Part shown: piece by piece, positions 1 through 8,141 of the stretch
Layout of the letters: each line of letters begins with the position of its first letter
Position numbering within the stretch: position 1 is the stretch's first letter
Assembly (NCBI RefSeq): GCF_902859855.1
Contig: NZ_CADIKH010000018.1
Span: 1-64,000 of the forward strand
Length of the DNA: 64,000 nt
Origin: Paraburkholderia humisilvae
GTDB lineage: Bacteria; Pseudomonadota; Gammaproteobacteria; Burkholderiales; Burkholderiaceae
Direction: 5' to 3'
Position numbers and translations under genes: made by a program
The notes under the pieces: generated by a model
The model's database searches: none
The model's input: the letters and a program-made list of their open reading frames with translations, nothing else
Told to the model about the DNA's origin: nothing

Positions 1-147
1 GCACCAGTCTGCCGGCTTGCCGGCCTGAATATGGTCCAAAGAACGCATCGCAACGAAAGGCGGAGGCAGTCCATCGGCTTCCGTGCCTACCTCAATCCCG
101 TCAGACTGAGTGGCATTCGCAATGGCCTGAAGTTCGGCGATAGACAT
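1..147 (-). CDS. Hypothetical protein, N-terminal part only
   Basis: An open frame on the minus strand runs off the left edge of the window; 49 residues are visible, beginning MSIAELQAIANAT. A second in-frame ATG at 168 would add seven residues, and neither start has a convincing ribosome binding site. The visible part has no signal peptide and I recognise no family. It is divergent from the TIR-like remnant to its right. It could be a real small accessory gene or a chance open frame; the sequence to the left of the window is needed to decide. Confidence 0.35.
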   Translation of the reverse strand, partial: MSIAELQAIANATQSDGIEVGTEADGLPPPFVAMRSLDHIQAGKPADWC

Positions 148-176
148 TAATCGCAGCGTGATAGGCATAGTTTCTA

Positions 177-623
177 TTGCATTCGATTGCGGATGGACTG
201 ATGGACTTAGGCCCACACGCAAATATATTGACCCATCTAAACTCCGATGATGGTTGGCGGGACGATTGTCGCCAATCTTCGTGCATCGGTCGAGTGGCTC
301 CTCACGACAAGGCAGCAAAATTTGGCATTGTGCTGCTGACGCCTGACGATATCGGTTATTCAAAGAACGCTGGCGAGAAGGAGGCGCAGCCGCGCGCTCG
401 ACAGAATGTGGTGCTGGAAATGGGTATGCTTATTTCAGCGGTGGGACGCAAGAACGTCGCGATTCTAAAAAAACAACATCTCGAAATTCCGTCCGATGCC
501 CAAGGCATTCTCTATATTTCCTTCAACGATCACGTAAAGGAAGTCGTACCGAAACTAGTCGACCGGCTGCGGGCTGCCGGCTTCGATTTGAATCCCGAAG
601 CAATCACACGGGCGTCAAGCTAG
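177..623 (+). pseudogene. TIR-like nucleotide-binding domain (PF10137 type), truncated remnant
   Basis: The C-terminal two thirds match the TIR-like domain of predicted nucleotide-binding proteins (the CAP12/Pycsar-effector TIR family): FGIVLLTPDDIGY at about residues 49-61, the hallmark RARQNVVLEMGMLI at about 73-86, then IPSDAQGILYI. In intact proteins an N-terminal half with a VFVVHG-type strand precedes this, but here the first 45 residues are unrelated. Around 256-290 another frame reads GGTIVANLR, resembling the family's GRTIIEKFE segment, so a frameshift near 280-300 plus loss of the N-terminus is likely. Base composition is clearly poorer in GC than the neighbours, consistent with acquired defence-related DNA that has decayed. 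A shortened functional protein is possible but less likely. Confidence 0.7.
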
Positions 624-1055
624 CCCGTTCAGCCTAAGCGGTTGAAGACGAGCCGCTCCTGCAGTTACTAGTCGACTACTTCGGTTCCTGCAGGGGCGCA
701 TTGACGCGCAATGACTGGGAGGCGAACAGTCATTGCTGGTGCACGCGGGTTCGTCGGTCGATTGTCAACGATCTGAGCGTCGGTGTCGAACGGCTGAAAC
801 TGGCCGGCTACTGTCCATCCAATATGATTGGCGGAAGTCAACCTGGGGCAGCCGTTCACACGCATCCGAAGCAGAATTCAACGTCGTCGACGGAAGCGGC
901 AAGCTTAAGGACGGTACGCATTTCGCTTGCGCTTGTGACGAGCAAATGCCACTGGCGTACCGCCCCTCCTCACGTTATGTTGGCAACCAGGCGGACCGCC
1001 GTGAAAAGCGCTCCCGCTACAGCGAGCCTTCGGCCACCCAACAGGAGATGGTGCG
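624..1055. other. Gene-free stretch with a strong inverted repeat
   Basis: No frame here has a plausible start, codon pattern or recognisable domain; the long open frames are shadows created by high GC. At 708-736 there is a perfect 10-bp inverted repeat (GCAATGACTG, 9-nt spacer, CAGTCATTGC). The tail of the stretch holds the AGGAG ribosome binding site (1043-1047) of the next gene. Confidence 0.6.
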
Positions 1056-1580
1056 ATGCAAAACCTCCTCCAGATCGCATGCATAGCCTGCCTCGTCGTG
1101 GCCACCGCTGCGACGGCGCAAACCCCAGCCTCACAACCCCCCGCGGGCGGGACGCCCGACAAGATGCCATTCGACATTCCCTACGGCACTGCAATTGGCT
1201 TGGACACGGCGAAGAGGCTGCTCGCGATTGCAGAAGCCGAAGCGAAGAAGCACGACTGGAAAATGAACATCGCTGTTGTCGACACGCATGGCGACCTGCT
1301 CGCGTTCGAACGAATGGACGGCGCACAGTACGCGTCGATTGCGATATCGCAGAACAAAGCGCGCACGTCGGCGCGATTTCGTCGCGAAACCCGGGTCTTC
1401 TACAACCAGTTCGAGACCGGGCATGCATACGTGAGCACGCTAGACGCGGGGCTGGTCGCGTCGCCGGGAGGATTTCCGCTCGTGGAAGGAGGAAAGCTTG
1501 TTGGCGCTATCGGCTGTAGCGGCGGCACGGGCGATCAGGACGCTTTCGTGTGCAAAGCTGCCGCCGATACGATCATATAG
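1056..1580 (+). CDS. Exported GlcG/HbpS-family heme-binding-type protein
   Basis: The 174-residue protein begins with a typical Sec signal peptide (hydrophobic LLQIACIACLVVATAATAQ, cleavage probably after ATAQ at about residue 22). The mature part matches the GlcG/HbpS domain (PF03928): the segment LDTAKRLLAIAEAEAKKHDWKMNIAVVDTHGDLLAFERMDGA is characteristic, as is the late GGFPLVEGGKLVGAIGCSGG. Members bind heme or small ligands or are found beside oxidases and catabolic genes; the exact role is rarely known. It stands alone, with AGGAG 8 nt before the ATG. Function beyond the family name is inference. Confidence 0.85.
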   Translation: MQNLLQIACIACLVVATAATAQTPASQPPAGGTPDKMPFDIPYGTAIGLDTAKRLLAIAEAEAKKHDWKMNIAVVDTHGDLLAFERMDGAQYASIAISQNKARTSARFRRETRVFYNQFETGHAYVSTLDAGLVASPGGFPLVEGGKLVGAIGCSGGTGDQDAFVCKAAADTII

Positions 1581-1833
1581 TACGGCGCGACTCGCTGCAG
1601 CAGACCGAGACACAATGGAAAGAACGGCTTGTGAAGGTCTGTTATCCAGGCGAACACAACGTACGAACGTCTAGGAGAAGGCGCTTGCCAACGGCCGACA
1701 CTGGCTGAACTCCCACGCGTCCACGGGGTCCCGCAAGTATTCGATCGATTTTCGCAAGACGCTCCATCGAGCACCTCCCGGCAGCAGGCCCGCCCACCAC
1801 CCGCTGCCGCAACCGCAACCGGCAACCTCGCCC

Positions 1834-2628
1834 TCACGCAATCGTGTCAACGACACCTCCATCCACCCGCAACGCCGCACCAGTCGTGGCGGAAGCCTGC
1901 GGCGAACAGATATACACGACCATATTCGCGACCTCTTCCGGCGTCGCCGCGCGTCGAATGATCGACGTCGCACGGTGGGCGACCACGAATTCGTCGGCGG
2001 CCTGCTCGATCGGCTTGTGCTCCTTTTGCGCGGTCTCTTTCAGCATGTCGCGCACGCCGTCGGTCAGCGTCGGACCGGGCAGCACCGCATTCACGGTCAC
2101 GCCGCTCGCCGCCGCGTACTTCGCGACGCCACGCGCGATAGACAACTGCGCGGTCTTCGTAAACCCATATGCAAGCATGTTCACCGGAATGTTTAGCGCC
2201 GATTCCGATGAAACGAACACCACGCGTCCCCAGCGGCGCTCCATCATCCCCCTCAGATACGCACGCGTCATACGCACGCCCGACATCACGTTAACCTGGA
2301 AGTACCGCTCCCACTCGTCGTCACCAGTGGCGAAGATATCGCTCGGGCCATACACGCCAAGGTTGTTCACCACGATATCCGCGTCCGGCACAGCCTTCTT
2401 CAGCGCTTCGCAGCCGATCAGGGTGCCGAGGTCCGCGACCACACCGCGCACTGTCGCACCTCCCGCGTGACCGCGGATGGTGTCGAGTGCCTCGTCGACG
2501 GTGCGCTGATTACGGCCATTGATCACCGTGTCGGCGCCGGACATCGCGATGCCCGTCGCGATCGCGAGGCCGATGCCCGAAGTCGATCCGCTGATGACCG
2601 CGGTTTTGCCGGAAAGATCGATTTGCAT
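1834..2628 (-). CDS. Short-chain dehydrogenase/reductase (SDR)
   Basis: Classical SDR of 264 residues. It has the cofactor motif SGSTSGIGLAIA (TGxxxGIG type) at about residues 13-24, NNLG at the NNAG position, the catalytic serine in VSSESAL and the catalytic pair YGFTK (YxxxK). The late PGPTLTDG segment is usual for the substrate loop. The start at 2628 was chosen over an upstream in-frame codon because GGAGGAGA lies just before it and the mature SDR fold begins there. It probably oxidises or reduces a small alcohol/ketone with NAD(P)(H); the substrate cannot be read from the sequence. No obvious operon partner. Confidence 0.9.
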   Translation of the reverse strand: MQIDLSGKTAVISGSTSGIGLAIATGIAMSGADTVINGRNQRTVDEALDTIRGHAGGATVRGVVADLGTLIGCEALKKAVPDADIVVNNLGVYGPSDIFATGDDEWERYFQVNVMSGVRMTRAYLRGMMERRWGRVVFVSSESALNIPVNMLAYGFTKTAQLSIARGVAKYAAASGVTVNAVLPGPTLTDGVRDMLKETAQKEHKPIEQAADEFVVAHRATSIIRRAATPEEVANMVVYICSPQASATTGAALRVDGGVVDTIA

Positions 2629-2864
2629 AAATATTGTCTCCTCCAAAATGGGGGTTGGCCGGTTGAACTTAACGTACGTCAAGCACATCGCTCGATTGAC
2701 CGAAAATCATTCTATGTCTGGCGTACGCTGTTTGTCAGAATACGGACGTGCAATGCGGCATGACGGCCGTCGCGCTGCGCGTGTACTATCGATGACGCAC
2801 CAAGGGCGGACGCCGGACGCGGCATTCGCGGCCGTCCTCACCATTCGCCACGTTCGGAGTGTCC

Positions 2865-4553
2865 ATGGTTCGTGTGCTGGAAATCGTGCTGAATCTTCCG
2901 GAGCCGACGGTTCTCGTGTGGCTCGACCAACAGGGGCAATTGCCCGAGCGAATCGACAGCGCGCTCGCCGAAACACTTGAGGCGCTGCCTGGCTTCGAGC
3001 GCGTCCGCGATGACGCCGCGCCTCGCCAGCTGGTTAGCTTCGACGCCGAGCGCAAACTTGCGGATGCCGGCTGGCGCGTGACCACCGAAACGTCGGAAGG
3101 CGGACGGCGCGCGATGGCGTCGCAGCGGGAACCACACGCGCCGGGCGTGACGATTTGCAGCGTCGTATGCGATGTGGCGCTCGAGCCAGATGCGCCGCTA
3201 GATGCCGCATTCGGCAACGCACCTGCCGCGTTCGTGGATCTACTGGCGGAGGCCGGCGAACTGACGACGGTCGCGACGGTGGAGACTGGCCGCCGCATTG
3301 AATGGCGGCGACAAACGGCGCAAGGCGTGGACGTCGACGTCGCGCTGGCGATCGTGTACTGCAACCGTCCGGACACCGATCCGTCTCTCACGCTGCGCGA
3401 ACTTCGCATCACGACACAATGGCCGGATGACGAGGACAACGAAGCGGAATTGACCGCCGACGCCGTTAGCGCACCATGCGGATCTGAAGACAATGCCGAG
3501 CGCGAAGCCGCTTCAATCGCGCGCCCGGCGCAGACCGCCGAATCGGCGCTGGCGGCGCTCTTCGCGGTCGCCCACGAACTGGTTACCGCATTGCCGGCTT
3601 TTCCGGTGCTAGCCGATGCGATCGACCGCGTATGCCGTGTCGATGTCGCACGCGACAACGCACCGGTGCGCGCGCAGCCCATCGATCTCGACGGCGCGCG
3701 CACACCGCATCGGGCGCTGCGTGCGATCGAACGCAACATCGCTGACCAATGGTTCGGCAACGAAGCGGCGGTGCGCGATGCGCCCGACGTCGAATTCATT
3801 CATCAGATGCGGGTCGCGCAGCGCCGCTTGAAAACGGTGATAAAGATTTTTCCCGCGTGGGTCGACGGCGTATGGACCCTGCGTGTCGCGCCGCGTCTCA
3901 AATGGCTGAGCGACCTGCTAGGGGAGGCGCGCGACTGGGATGTCTTCACCGATTCGACGCTGCCCGACCTCGCACAAGCGGATGTCGATGCAGCCGCCTG
4001 GAATGCGACGCGCGCCGCGGCTGACCAGCGGCGCGCCGGCGCGCGCGCCCAGATTCAACAGGCGCTGCGCTCGCCCGCTTATGCGGAACTCGTGCTCGCC
4101 TGGCTGGAATGGATGAGCGATCTCACGGTGCGCGGCACACCCGAGGCGGTACGCGGCCGCTCGCTGCGCGGCTATGCAAAAAAGCGCATCGCGAAACACT
4201 ACGCCCGCATGACCCGCGAAACAAAACTGACCGCGCTCGATGCCGCGACGCGCCATCGGGTTCGCATTCAGGCGAAGCGGCTGCGCTATACGCTCGAGTT
4301 TCTCGAACCGATCGTTTCGCACAAGACGCGCCGTGATGTGGTCAGGACGTTATCGCGGGTGCAAAGCGTGCTCGGCGATGGCAATGACGCGGTCGTCGCG
4401 CTGCATTTTCTCGAGCAATTGGATGTGCCGCCGTATCAGCTTGGCTTCGCGCGAGGCTGGTGCGAGGCGCTCAAGCGCGCCACCGCGAAGGAGGGCGAGC
4501 GCCTGCTCGGCGATCTGCACAAGCCGAAGATTGCGAGCGGCGGCGCGGGCTGA
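2865..4553 (+). CDS. CYTH/CHAD domain protein
   Basis: A 562-residue cytosolic protein with a CYTH-like N-terminal half and a C-terminal CHAD domain. The CHAD part is clear: FIHQMRVAQRRLKTVIKIF at about residues 309-327 and a second helix-pair repeat RHRVRIQAKRLRYTLEFLE near 466-484, both rich in the conserved His/Arg/Lys expected for polyphosphate binding. CYTH triphosphatases normally start with an ExExK motif; here the corresponding strand reads LEIVLNL, so catalytic function is doubtful. ATG at 2865 is preferred over GTG at 2859 because GGAG at 2856-2859 then lies 5 nt upstream. The CHAD part is secure; the role in polyphosphate metabolism is inferred from the family. Confidence 0.85.
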   Translation: MVRVLEIVLNLPEPTVLVWLDQQGQLPERIDSALAETLEALPGFERVRDDAAPRQLVSFDAERKLADAGWRVTTETSEGGRRAMASQREPHAPGVTICSVVCDVALEPDAPLDAAFGNAPAAFVDLLAEAGELTTVATVETGRRIEWRRQTAQGVDVDVALAIVYCNRPDTDPSLTLRELRITTQWPDDEDNEAELTADAVSAPCGSEDNAEREAASIARPAQTAESALAALFAVAHELVTALPAFPVLADAIDRVCRVDVARDNAPVRAQPIDLDGARTPHRALRAIERNIADQWFGNEAAVRDAPDVEFIHQMRVAQRRLKTVIKIFPAWVDGVWTLRVAPRLKWLSDLLGEARDWDVFTDSTLPDLAQADVDAAAWNATRAAADQRRAGARAQIQQALRSPAYAELVLAWLEWMSDLTVRGTPEAVRGRSLRGYAKKRIAKHYARMTRETKLTALDAATRHRVRIQAKRLRYTLEFLEPIVSHKTRRDVVRTLSRVQSVLGDGNDAVVALHFLEQLDVPPYQLGFARGWCEALKRATAKEGERLLGDLHKPKIASGGAG

Positions 4554-4611
4554 ATGCCAGGTCCCGCCGCTATAATGCGTCGACTCTCTTCAAGTAGTTG
4601 CATTCACAACC

Positions 4612-5445
4612 ATGACCCAGTCCCCAGATGAAGCGGCTCGCGAACCGCTGGAACTCGCCGGCTCAGTATGGTTCAAGTCCGGCGAACGGACGCTCGGCGG
4701 CGCCTCGCGCATCGCGCTGCTCGCCGCGATTCATGAAACCGGCTCGATCACCGGTGCGGCGAAGGCGGTCGGCATGAGCTACAAGGCTGCGTGGGATGCG
4801 ATCGATACGATGAACAACCTCGCGGGCGAGCCGCTCGTCGAACGTTCGACGGGCGGTAAGGGCGGCGGCGGCACGACGCTCACGCGTCGCGCTTTGAGCC
4901 TGATCGACACGTTTCGCGCAGTCGAACGCGAGCATCGCAAGTTCCTCGAACGCGCGGGCGCGGCGATTGAGGGGTTCGCGGGCGACTGGGCGATGATCGG
5001 CCGAATCGGCATGAAGACGAGCGCGCGCAATCAGCTATACGGAAAGGTGGCGTCGATCTTGCGCGGCACCGTGAACGACGAGGTGTCGCTCGCGTTGCCG
5101 GGCGGCCAGATCATCGTTGCCGTACTGACGCATGAAAGCACCGAGACGCTCGGGCTCACCGAAGGCGTTGCCGCGTTTGCGCTCGTGAAGGCATCGTGGG
5201 TGATTCTGCTGGTCGATGACGGCCGCGGGCCGGTGCAACTGTCCGCGCGCAACCAGTTGCGCGGCACGGTGTCAGCGGTGACGCGCGGGGCGGTGAACGC
5301 GGAGGTGTCGGTGGCGCTCGACGCGACCACGGTGGTGACCGCGGTCATTACGAATGAGAGCGTCGACCAGCTTGGCCTCGCGCAAGGACAGCCGGTGGTG
5401 GCCGCGTTCAAGGCATCGAGTGTGATTCTCGGTGTGACCGGATGA
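4612..5445 (+). CDS. modE: Molybdate-responsive transcriptional regulator ModE
   Basis: 277 residues, the usual ModE layout. A LysR-like winged helix-turn-helix comes first (ALLAAIHETGSITGAAKAVGMSYKAAWDAIDTMNN at about 32-66). Two tandem Mop (molybdate-binding) domains follow, each opening with SARNQL (residues about 140 and 210) and containing the INxxx-like GTVNDEVSLAL and GAVNAEVSVAL strands. ModE dimers bind molybdate and repress the molybdate uptake operon. No mod transport genes are adjacent here, so it acts in trans. A perfect TATAAT lies at 4571-4576, about 35 bp before the ATG. Confidence 0.93.
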   Translation: MTQSPDEAAREPLELAGSVWFKSGERTLGGASRIALLAAIHETGSITGAAKAVGMSYKAAWDAIDTMNNLAGEPLVERSTGGKGGGGTTLTRRALSLIDTFRAVEREHRKFLERAGAAIEGFAGDWAMIGRIGMKTSARNQLYGKVASILRGTVNDEVSLALPGGQIIVAVLTHESTETLGLTEGVAAFALVKASWVILLVDDGRGPVQLSARNQLRGTVSAVTRGAVNAEVSVALDATTVVTAVITNESVDQLGLAQGQPVVAAFKASSVILGVTG

Positions 5446-5544
5446 GGCCGCGCTGCGCGACGTTTCGCGTCCACCGGTATCGTAGGCGTCAGGAGGTGTG
5501 CCGCGCGTAGCTGCCGTCGCCACTTCCTTCGGGCAAAGCGACGC

Positions 5545-6255
5545 TCAAACAGACGTGATTCGCGGTGGCGCGATGGCGTCATGCGTGTGCGAGAGCGGCG
5601 CGCTGATCACCTGACTGTGGTGATGCGAGGACTTCCAGCGCGCGCGGACGAAGGGTCGCGTGTGTCCGGACACCTTCAGCGCGATGTGCTCGACCCAGCG
5701 GTGCGTCGGGATATGAATGTTGTGGAACGCGGCGATCAGCACGATGAGACTCATCATCACCGGCAAGATCGATAGCGGATTGCGGCTGTGCGTGGTGTGC
5801 CACGCCATGCGAATGAACAGGAGCGCGGTGGCCGCGCCCATCACGCAGCCGAAGATCGCCTCTGACGGCGAGTGCGCTTCGACCATCACGCGCGAAAAGC
5901 TGATCGCGATGCCGACGCAAAATCCCACCACGATACCGGCGACGCGGATGGCCGTCCGCGTCGGCAGCAGCACGAGAAAAAACGCGACCGGGTAGATCGC
6001 GGTCGACATCATCGCGTGGCCGCTTAGTCCGGTGAAGTCCCAGTCGCGCACGCCGATGCCCCAGCCGACGAACGCGAGCTTCGTGAGAATCACAATCGAC
6101 GCCGAGCAGGCGATCAACGCCACCCACCCGAACGCGAGACGCGAAGAATAGCCGACCGCCAGCCAGAGCGCGATTGCCAGCGTCAACGGCAGCGTCACGC
6201 TAACGCCGCCGAGGCTGCTGGTCATGTACCAGAAATGGAGTGGCAGGTCGGACAT
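5545..6255 (-). CDS. PAP2-family membrane phosphatase
   Basis: 236 residues with about five hydrophobic segments. The PAP2 phosphatase motifs are visible: GLSGHAMMSTA (SGH motif with catalytic His, about residue 78) and SRVMVEAHSPSEAIFG (SRxxxxxH motif, about 123-138). Such enzymes remove phosphate from lipid phosphates or undecaprenyl pyrophosphate at the inner membrane. The usual Asp after the second His is Glu here. It is transcribed alone, leftward, convergent with modE. The substrate is not identifiable from sequence. Confidence 0.85.
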   Translation of the reverse strand: MSDLPLHFWYMTSSLGGVSVTLPLTLAIALWLAVGYSSRLAFGWVALIACSASIVILTKLAFVGWGIGVRDWDFTGLSGHAMMSTAIYPVAFFLVLLPTRTAIRVAGIVVGFCVGIAISFSRVMVEAHSPSEAIFGCVMGAATALLFIRMAWHTTHSRNPLSILPVMMSLIVLIAAFHNIHIPTHRWVEHIALKVSGHTRPFVRARWKSSHHHSQVISAPLSHTHDAIAPPRITSV

Positions 6256-6349
6256 GGCAAAAATGCAACAAAATCGGGTGAAATGCGCTTGAACAGACTC
6301 TGGGCCGCAGGCGTGTGGAACCGGCCGTTGGGCTGAGGCGAGGCACGTA

Positions 6350-6365
6350 TTTTATAAGTATAAAA
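6350..6365. promoter_or_regulatory. AT-rich perfect palindrome TTTTATA-AG-TATAAAA
   Basis: A 16-bp perfect dyad made only of A/T apart from the central G, in otherwise GC-rich DNA, about 95 bp upstream of the PAP2 gene and about 200 bp upstream of the esterase. It contains TATAA-type cores on both strands, so it may serve as a -10 region or as a binding site for a dimeric protein. Function is inferred only from position. Confidence 0.4.
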
Positions 6366-6508
6366 GCGCCGAATCGCCCGGTATGTACGGCGCCAGGCGC
6401 GTCTACCACGTTCGCTTGCGGATTGCTGCCGCCTCGCGGCCCACTCATGTTCGGTTAAACGGATCAGACACCTGTTTCGCCGACAGCATCGCAGCGGGAT
6501 TGATGTTA

Positions 6509-6523
6509 TTGTGCAATGCACAA
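6509..6523. promoter_or_regulatory. Perfect 15-bp dyad TTGTGCAATGCACAA, PhaR-like operator
   Basis: Seven-base arms flank a central A, 46 bp upstream of the esterase start. TGC/GCA dyads of this kind are what the polyhydroxyalkanoate repressor PhaR recognises in front of phasin and depolymerase genes. The downstream gene belongs to the PHB-depolymerase esterase family, which makes PhaR the leading candidate; this is inference from motif shape and context. Confidence 0.5.
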
Positions 6524-6568
6524 GTGGCCTCATCTAGGCAGACACCGATCCCTTTTTGCGAGGAGTTC

Positions 6569-7717
6569 ATGGCAAAAAGTCTGACAAAAATATGGCTCGG
6601 CGGCCTGAAACGGTTGATCGCCATCCAGAAAGAGCATGCGCGCGCAACGTTGAAACGCACGCCAGCCCGGCCGGGCCGGCCGGTATCGACGCGGCCTCCC
6701 GTCAAGGTGCGCAAGACCGCGCGCGACGCGCAGCATCCGGGCATGCGTGAATCCCGCGTGCGCCCGCGCGCGGCCGCGTGGGCGAGCGGCACGTGGACGC
6801 GCTCGTTTCACTCGGCGCCGGCGGCGCCGGGCCGCCTCGTCAATCATCTGCAATACGGCCTTTACCTGCCGGCCGGCAAGCCGCAACGCGGCGCGCCGCT
6901 GGTCGTGATGCTGCACGGCTGCAAACAGACCATCGACGAGTTTGCGGAAGGCACGCGGATGAACCTGCTGGCCGACCGCTACGGCTTTGCGGTCGTCTAT
7001 CCGGAGCAGTCGAAGCACGCGCATGCGCACCGTTGCTGGCACTGGTACGACGATTCCGATAGTGCCGGCGGCGCGGAGGCTCGCGCCGTGGTGTCGCTCG
7101 TCGATGCGCTCGTCGACGAGTACGGTTTCGACGCGGAGCGTGTGTACGTCGCGGGCTTGTCAGCGGGTGCGGGTCTCGCGTCGCTGATCGCGCTGCGCTA
7201 TCCGGAGCGCTTTGCAGCCGTCGCATTGCATTCAGGTCCAGCGTTTGGCGAAGCGCATTCGGGCATCTCCGCGATGGATGTGATGCGGCGTGGCACACGC
7301 CAGGACCCGGTCGCGCTGGTCGACCGCGCCGCTGACATCGATGCGTACCCCGGCATGCCGGCGATCATCTTGCAAGGCGAGGGCGACCGCGTCGTCGCGC
7401 CGGTCAATGCTGATCAACTGGCTACCCAGTTTTTGCGGCTCAACGGGCTGGTCGACGCGAGCGGGGCGCGCAAAGCAGGCGATATGAAAGAAGAGCGCAG
7501 GGCGGCGGTGGTGACGCGCGATTATGTTCGTGGCGGTCGGCGTGTCGTGCGCCTGTGTCGCGTGCAGGGGCTCGGCCACGCGTGGAGCGGCGGCGACGAC
7601 GCGGTGCCGTTCCATTCATCGAACGGACCGGACGCGAGCAGCCTGCTGTGGGAGTTTTTCAGATACCAGCGTCGCAACCCGGCGCCGGAGGTGGTCGGCA
7701 AGGCCGCTTCGCGCTGA
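6569..7717 (+). CDS. PHB depolymerase-family esterase
   Basis: 382 residues of the alpha/beta-hydrolase esterase family that includes extracellular PHB depolymerases. The oxyanion segment VVMLHGCKQT is at about residue 112, the nucleophile is in GLSAGAGLAS (GxSxG), a likely acid is in LQGEGDRVVAP, and the catalytic His is near LGHAWSGG. The basic N-terminus (MAKSLTKIWLGGLKRL) is not a typical signal peptide. AGGAG at 6561-6565 fixes the ATG at 6569, so the open frame upstream is not coding. Probable role: hydrolysis of polyhydroxybutyrate or similar esters. A PhaR-like dyad lies in the promoter region. Confidence 0.88.
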   Translation: MAKSLTKIWLGGLKRLIAIQKEHARATLKRTPARPGRPVSTRPPVKVRKTARDAQHPGMRESRVRPRAAAWASGTWTRSFHSAPAAPGRLVNHLQYGLYLPAGKPQRGAPLVVMLHGCKQTIDEFAEGTRMNLLADRYGFAVVYPEQSKHAHAHRCWHWYDDSDSAGGAEARAVVSLVDALVDEYGFDAERVYVAGLSAGAGLASLIALRYPERFAAVALHSGPAFGEAHSGISAMDVMRRGTRQDPVALVDRAADIDAYPGMPAIILQGEGDRVVAPVNADQLATQFLRLNGLVDASGARKAGDMKEERRAAVVTRDYVRGGRRVVRLCRVQGLGHAWSGGDDAVPFHSSNGPDASSLLWEFFRYQRRNPAPEVVGKAASR

Positions 7718-7761
7718 TGTGTGGCTAGTCGGTTCTCTTTAATGAAAAGCTGGCGCTCGGC

Positions 7762-7815
7762 TAGGGTTTTCCCTATAATGCAATGCAACAACTAAGGGTA
7801 ATCCCTTAGCGCTAA
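7762..7815 (+). promoter_or_regulatory. Promoter with three stacked palindromes before the DUF3563 gene
   Basis: Three perfect dyads occur in 54 bp. They are TAGGG-TTTT-CCCTA (7762-7775), CTAAGGG-TAAT-CCCTTAG (7792-7809) and TTAGCGCTAA (7806-7815, overlapping the second). The first two share the core AGGG-N4-CCCT, with centres 32 bp apart, about three helical turns. A perfect -10 hexamer TATAAT (7774-7779) overlaps the right arm of the first. This arrangement suggests cooperative binding of one dimeric regulator over the promoter of the small gene at 7832. Confidence 0.6.
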
Positions 7816-7831
7816 ATATAGGGGTTGAACT

Positions 7832-8008
7832 ATGTACCTGCTGAGCCGCCTTTTCCTGTTCCTGACGAAGTCTTCCGACGATATCGCCAAAGAGCGCTAT
7901 GACGCTTATCTCGCGGAAGCGACCGATCTGTACGATCTCGAATTCCGCATGCGCAAGCTCGATCGCGAAGCGCAGCGCCGTCAACCGTCGTGGATGAGCC
8001 AGCATTAA
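7832..8008 (+). CDS. DUF3563 small protein
   Basis: A 58-residue protein (MYLLSRLFLFLTKSSDDIAK at the start, ending QPSWMSQH) whose hydrophobic head and charged central part AKERYDAYLAEATDLYDLEFRMRKLD match the DUF3563 family of short Burkholderiales proteins, related in style to DUF1127 proteins. The function is unknown. GGGG (7821-7824) stands before the ATG. The elaborate palindromic promoter upstream indicates tight control. It is monocistronic; the next gene is on the other strand. Confidence 0.85.
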   Translation: MYLLSRLFLFLTKSSDDIAKERYDAYLAEATDLYDLEFRMRKLDREAQRRQPSWMSQH

Positions 8009-8141
8009 GCGCGTGATTTGAGCGCGCGGTGCAGGTCGCGCGGTCGGCGCGTGATCGGCCGGATTGATTGGCCTCCCTTGATCGGCCCCAGCTTGATCCG
8101 CCGTTCGCGGGCCGTTCGCCGTCGTTTCGGCAGCGCGGCGC

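Noticed and set aside
701..1519. Long open frame on the plus strand overlapping the GlcG-type gene
   Set aside because: It has no recognisable domain, no ribosome binding site and an Arg-rich composition typical of an out-of-frame shadow in GC-rich DNA.
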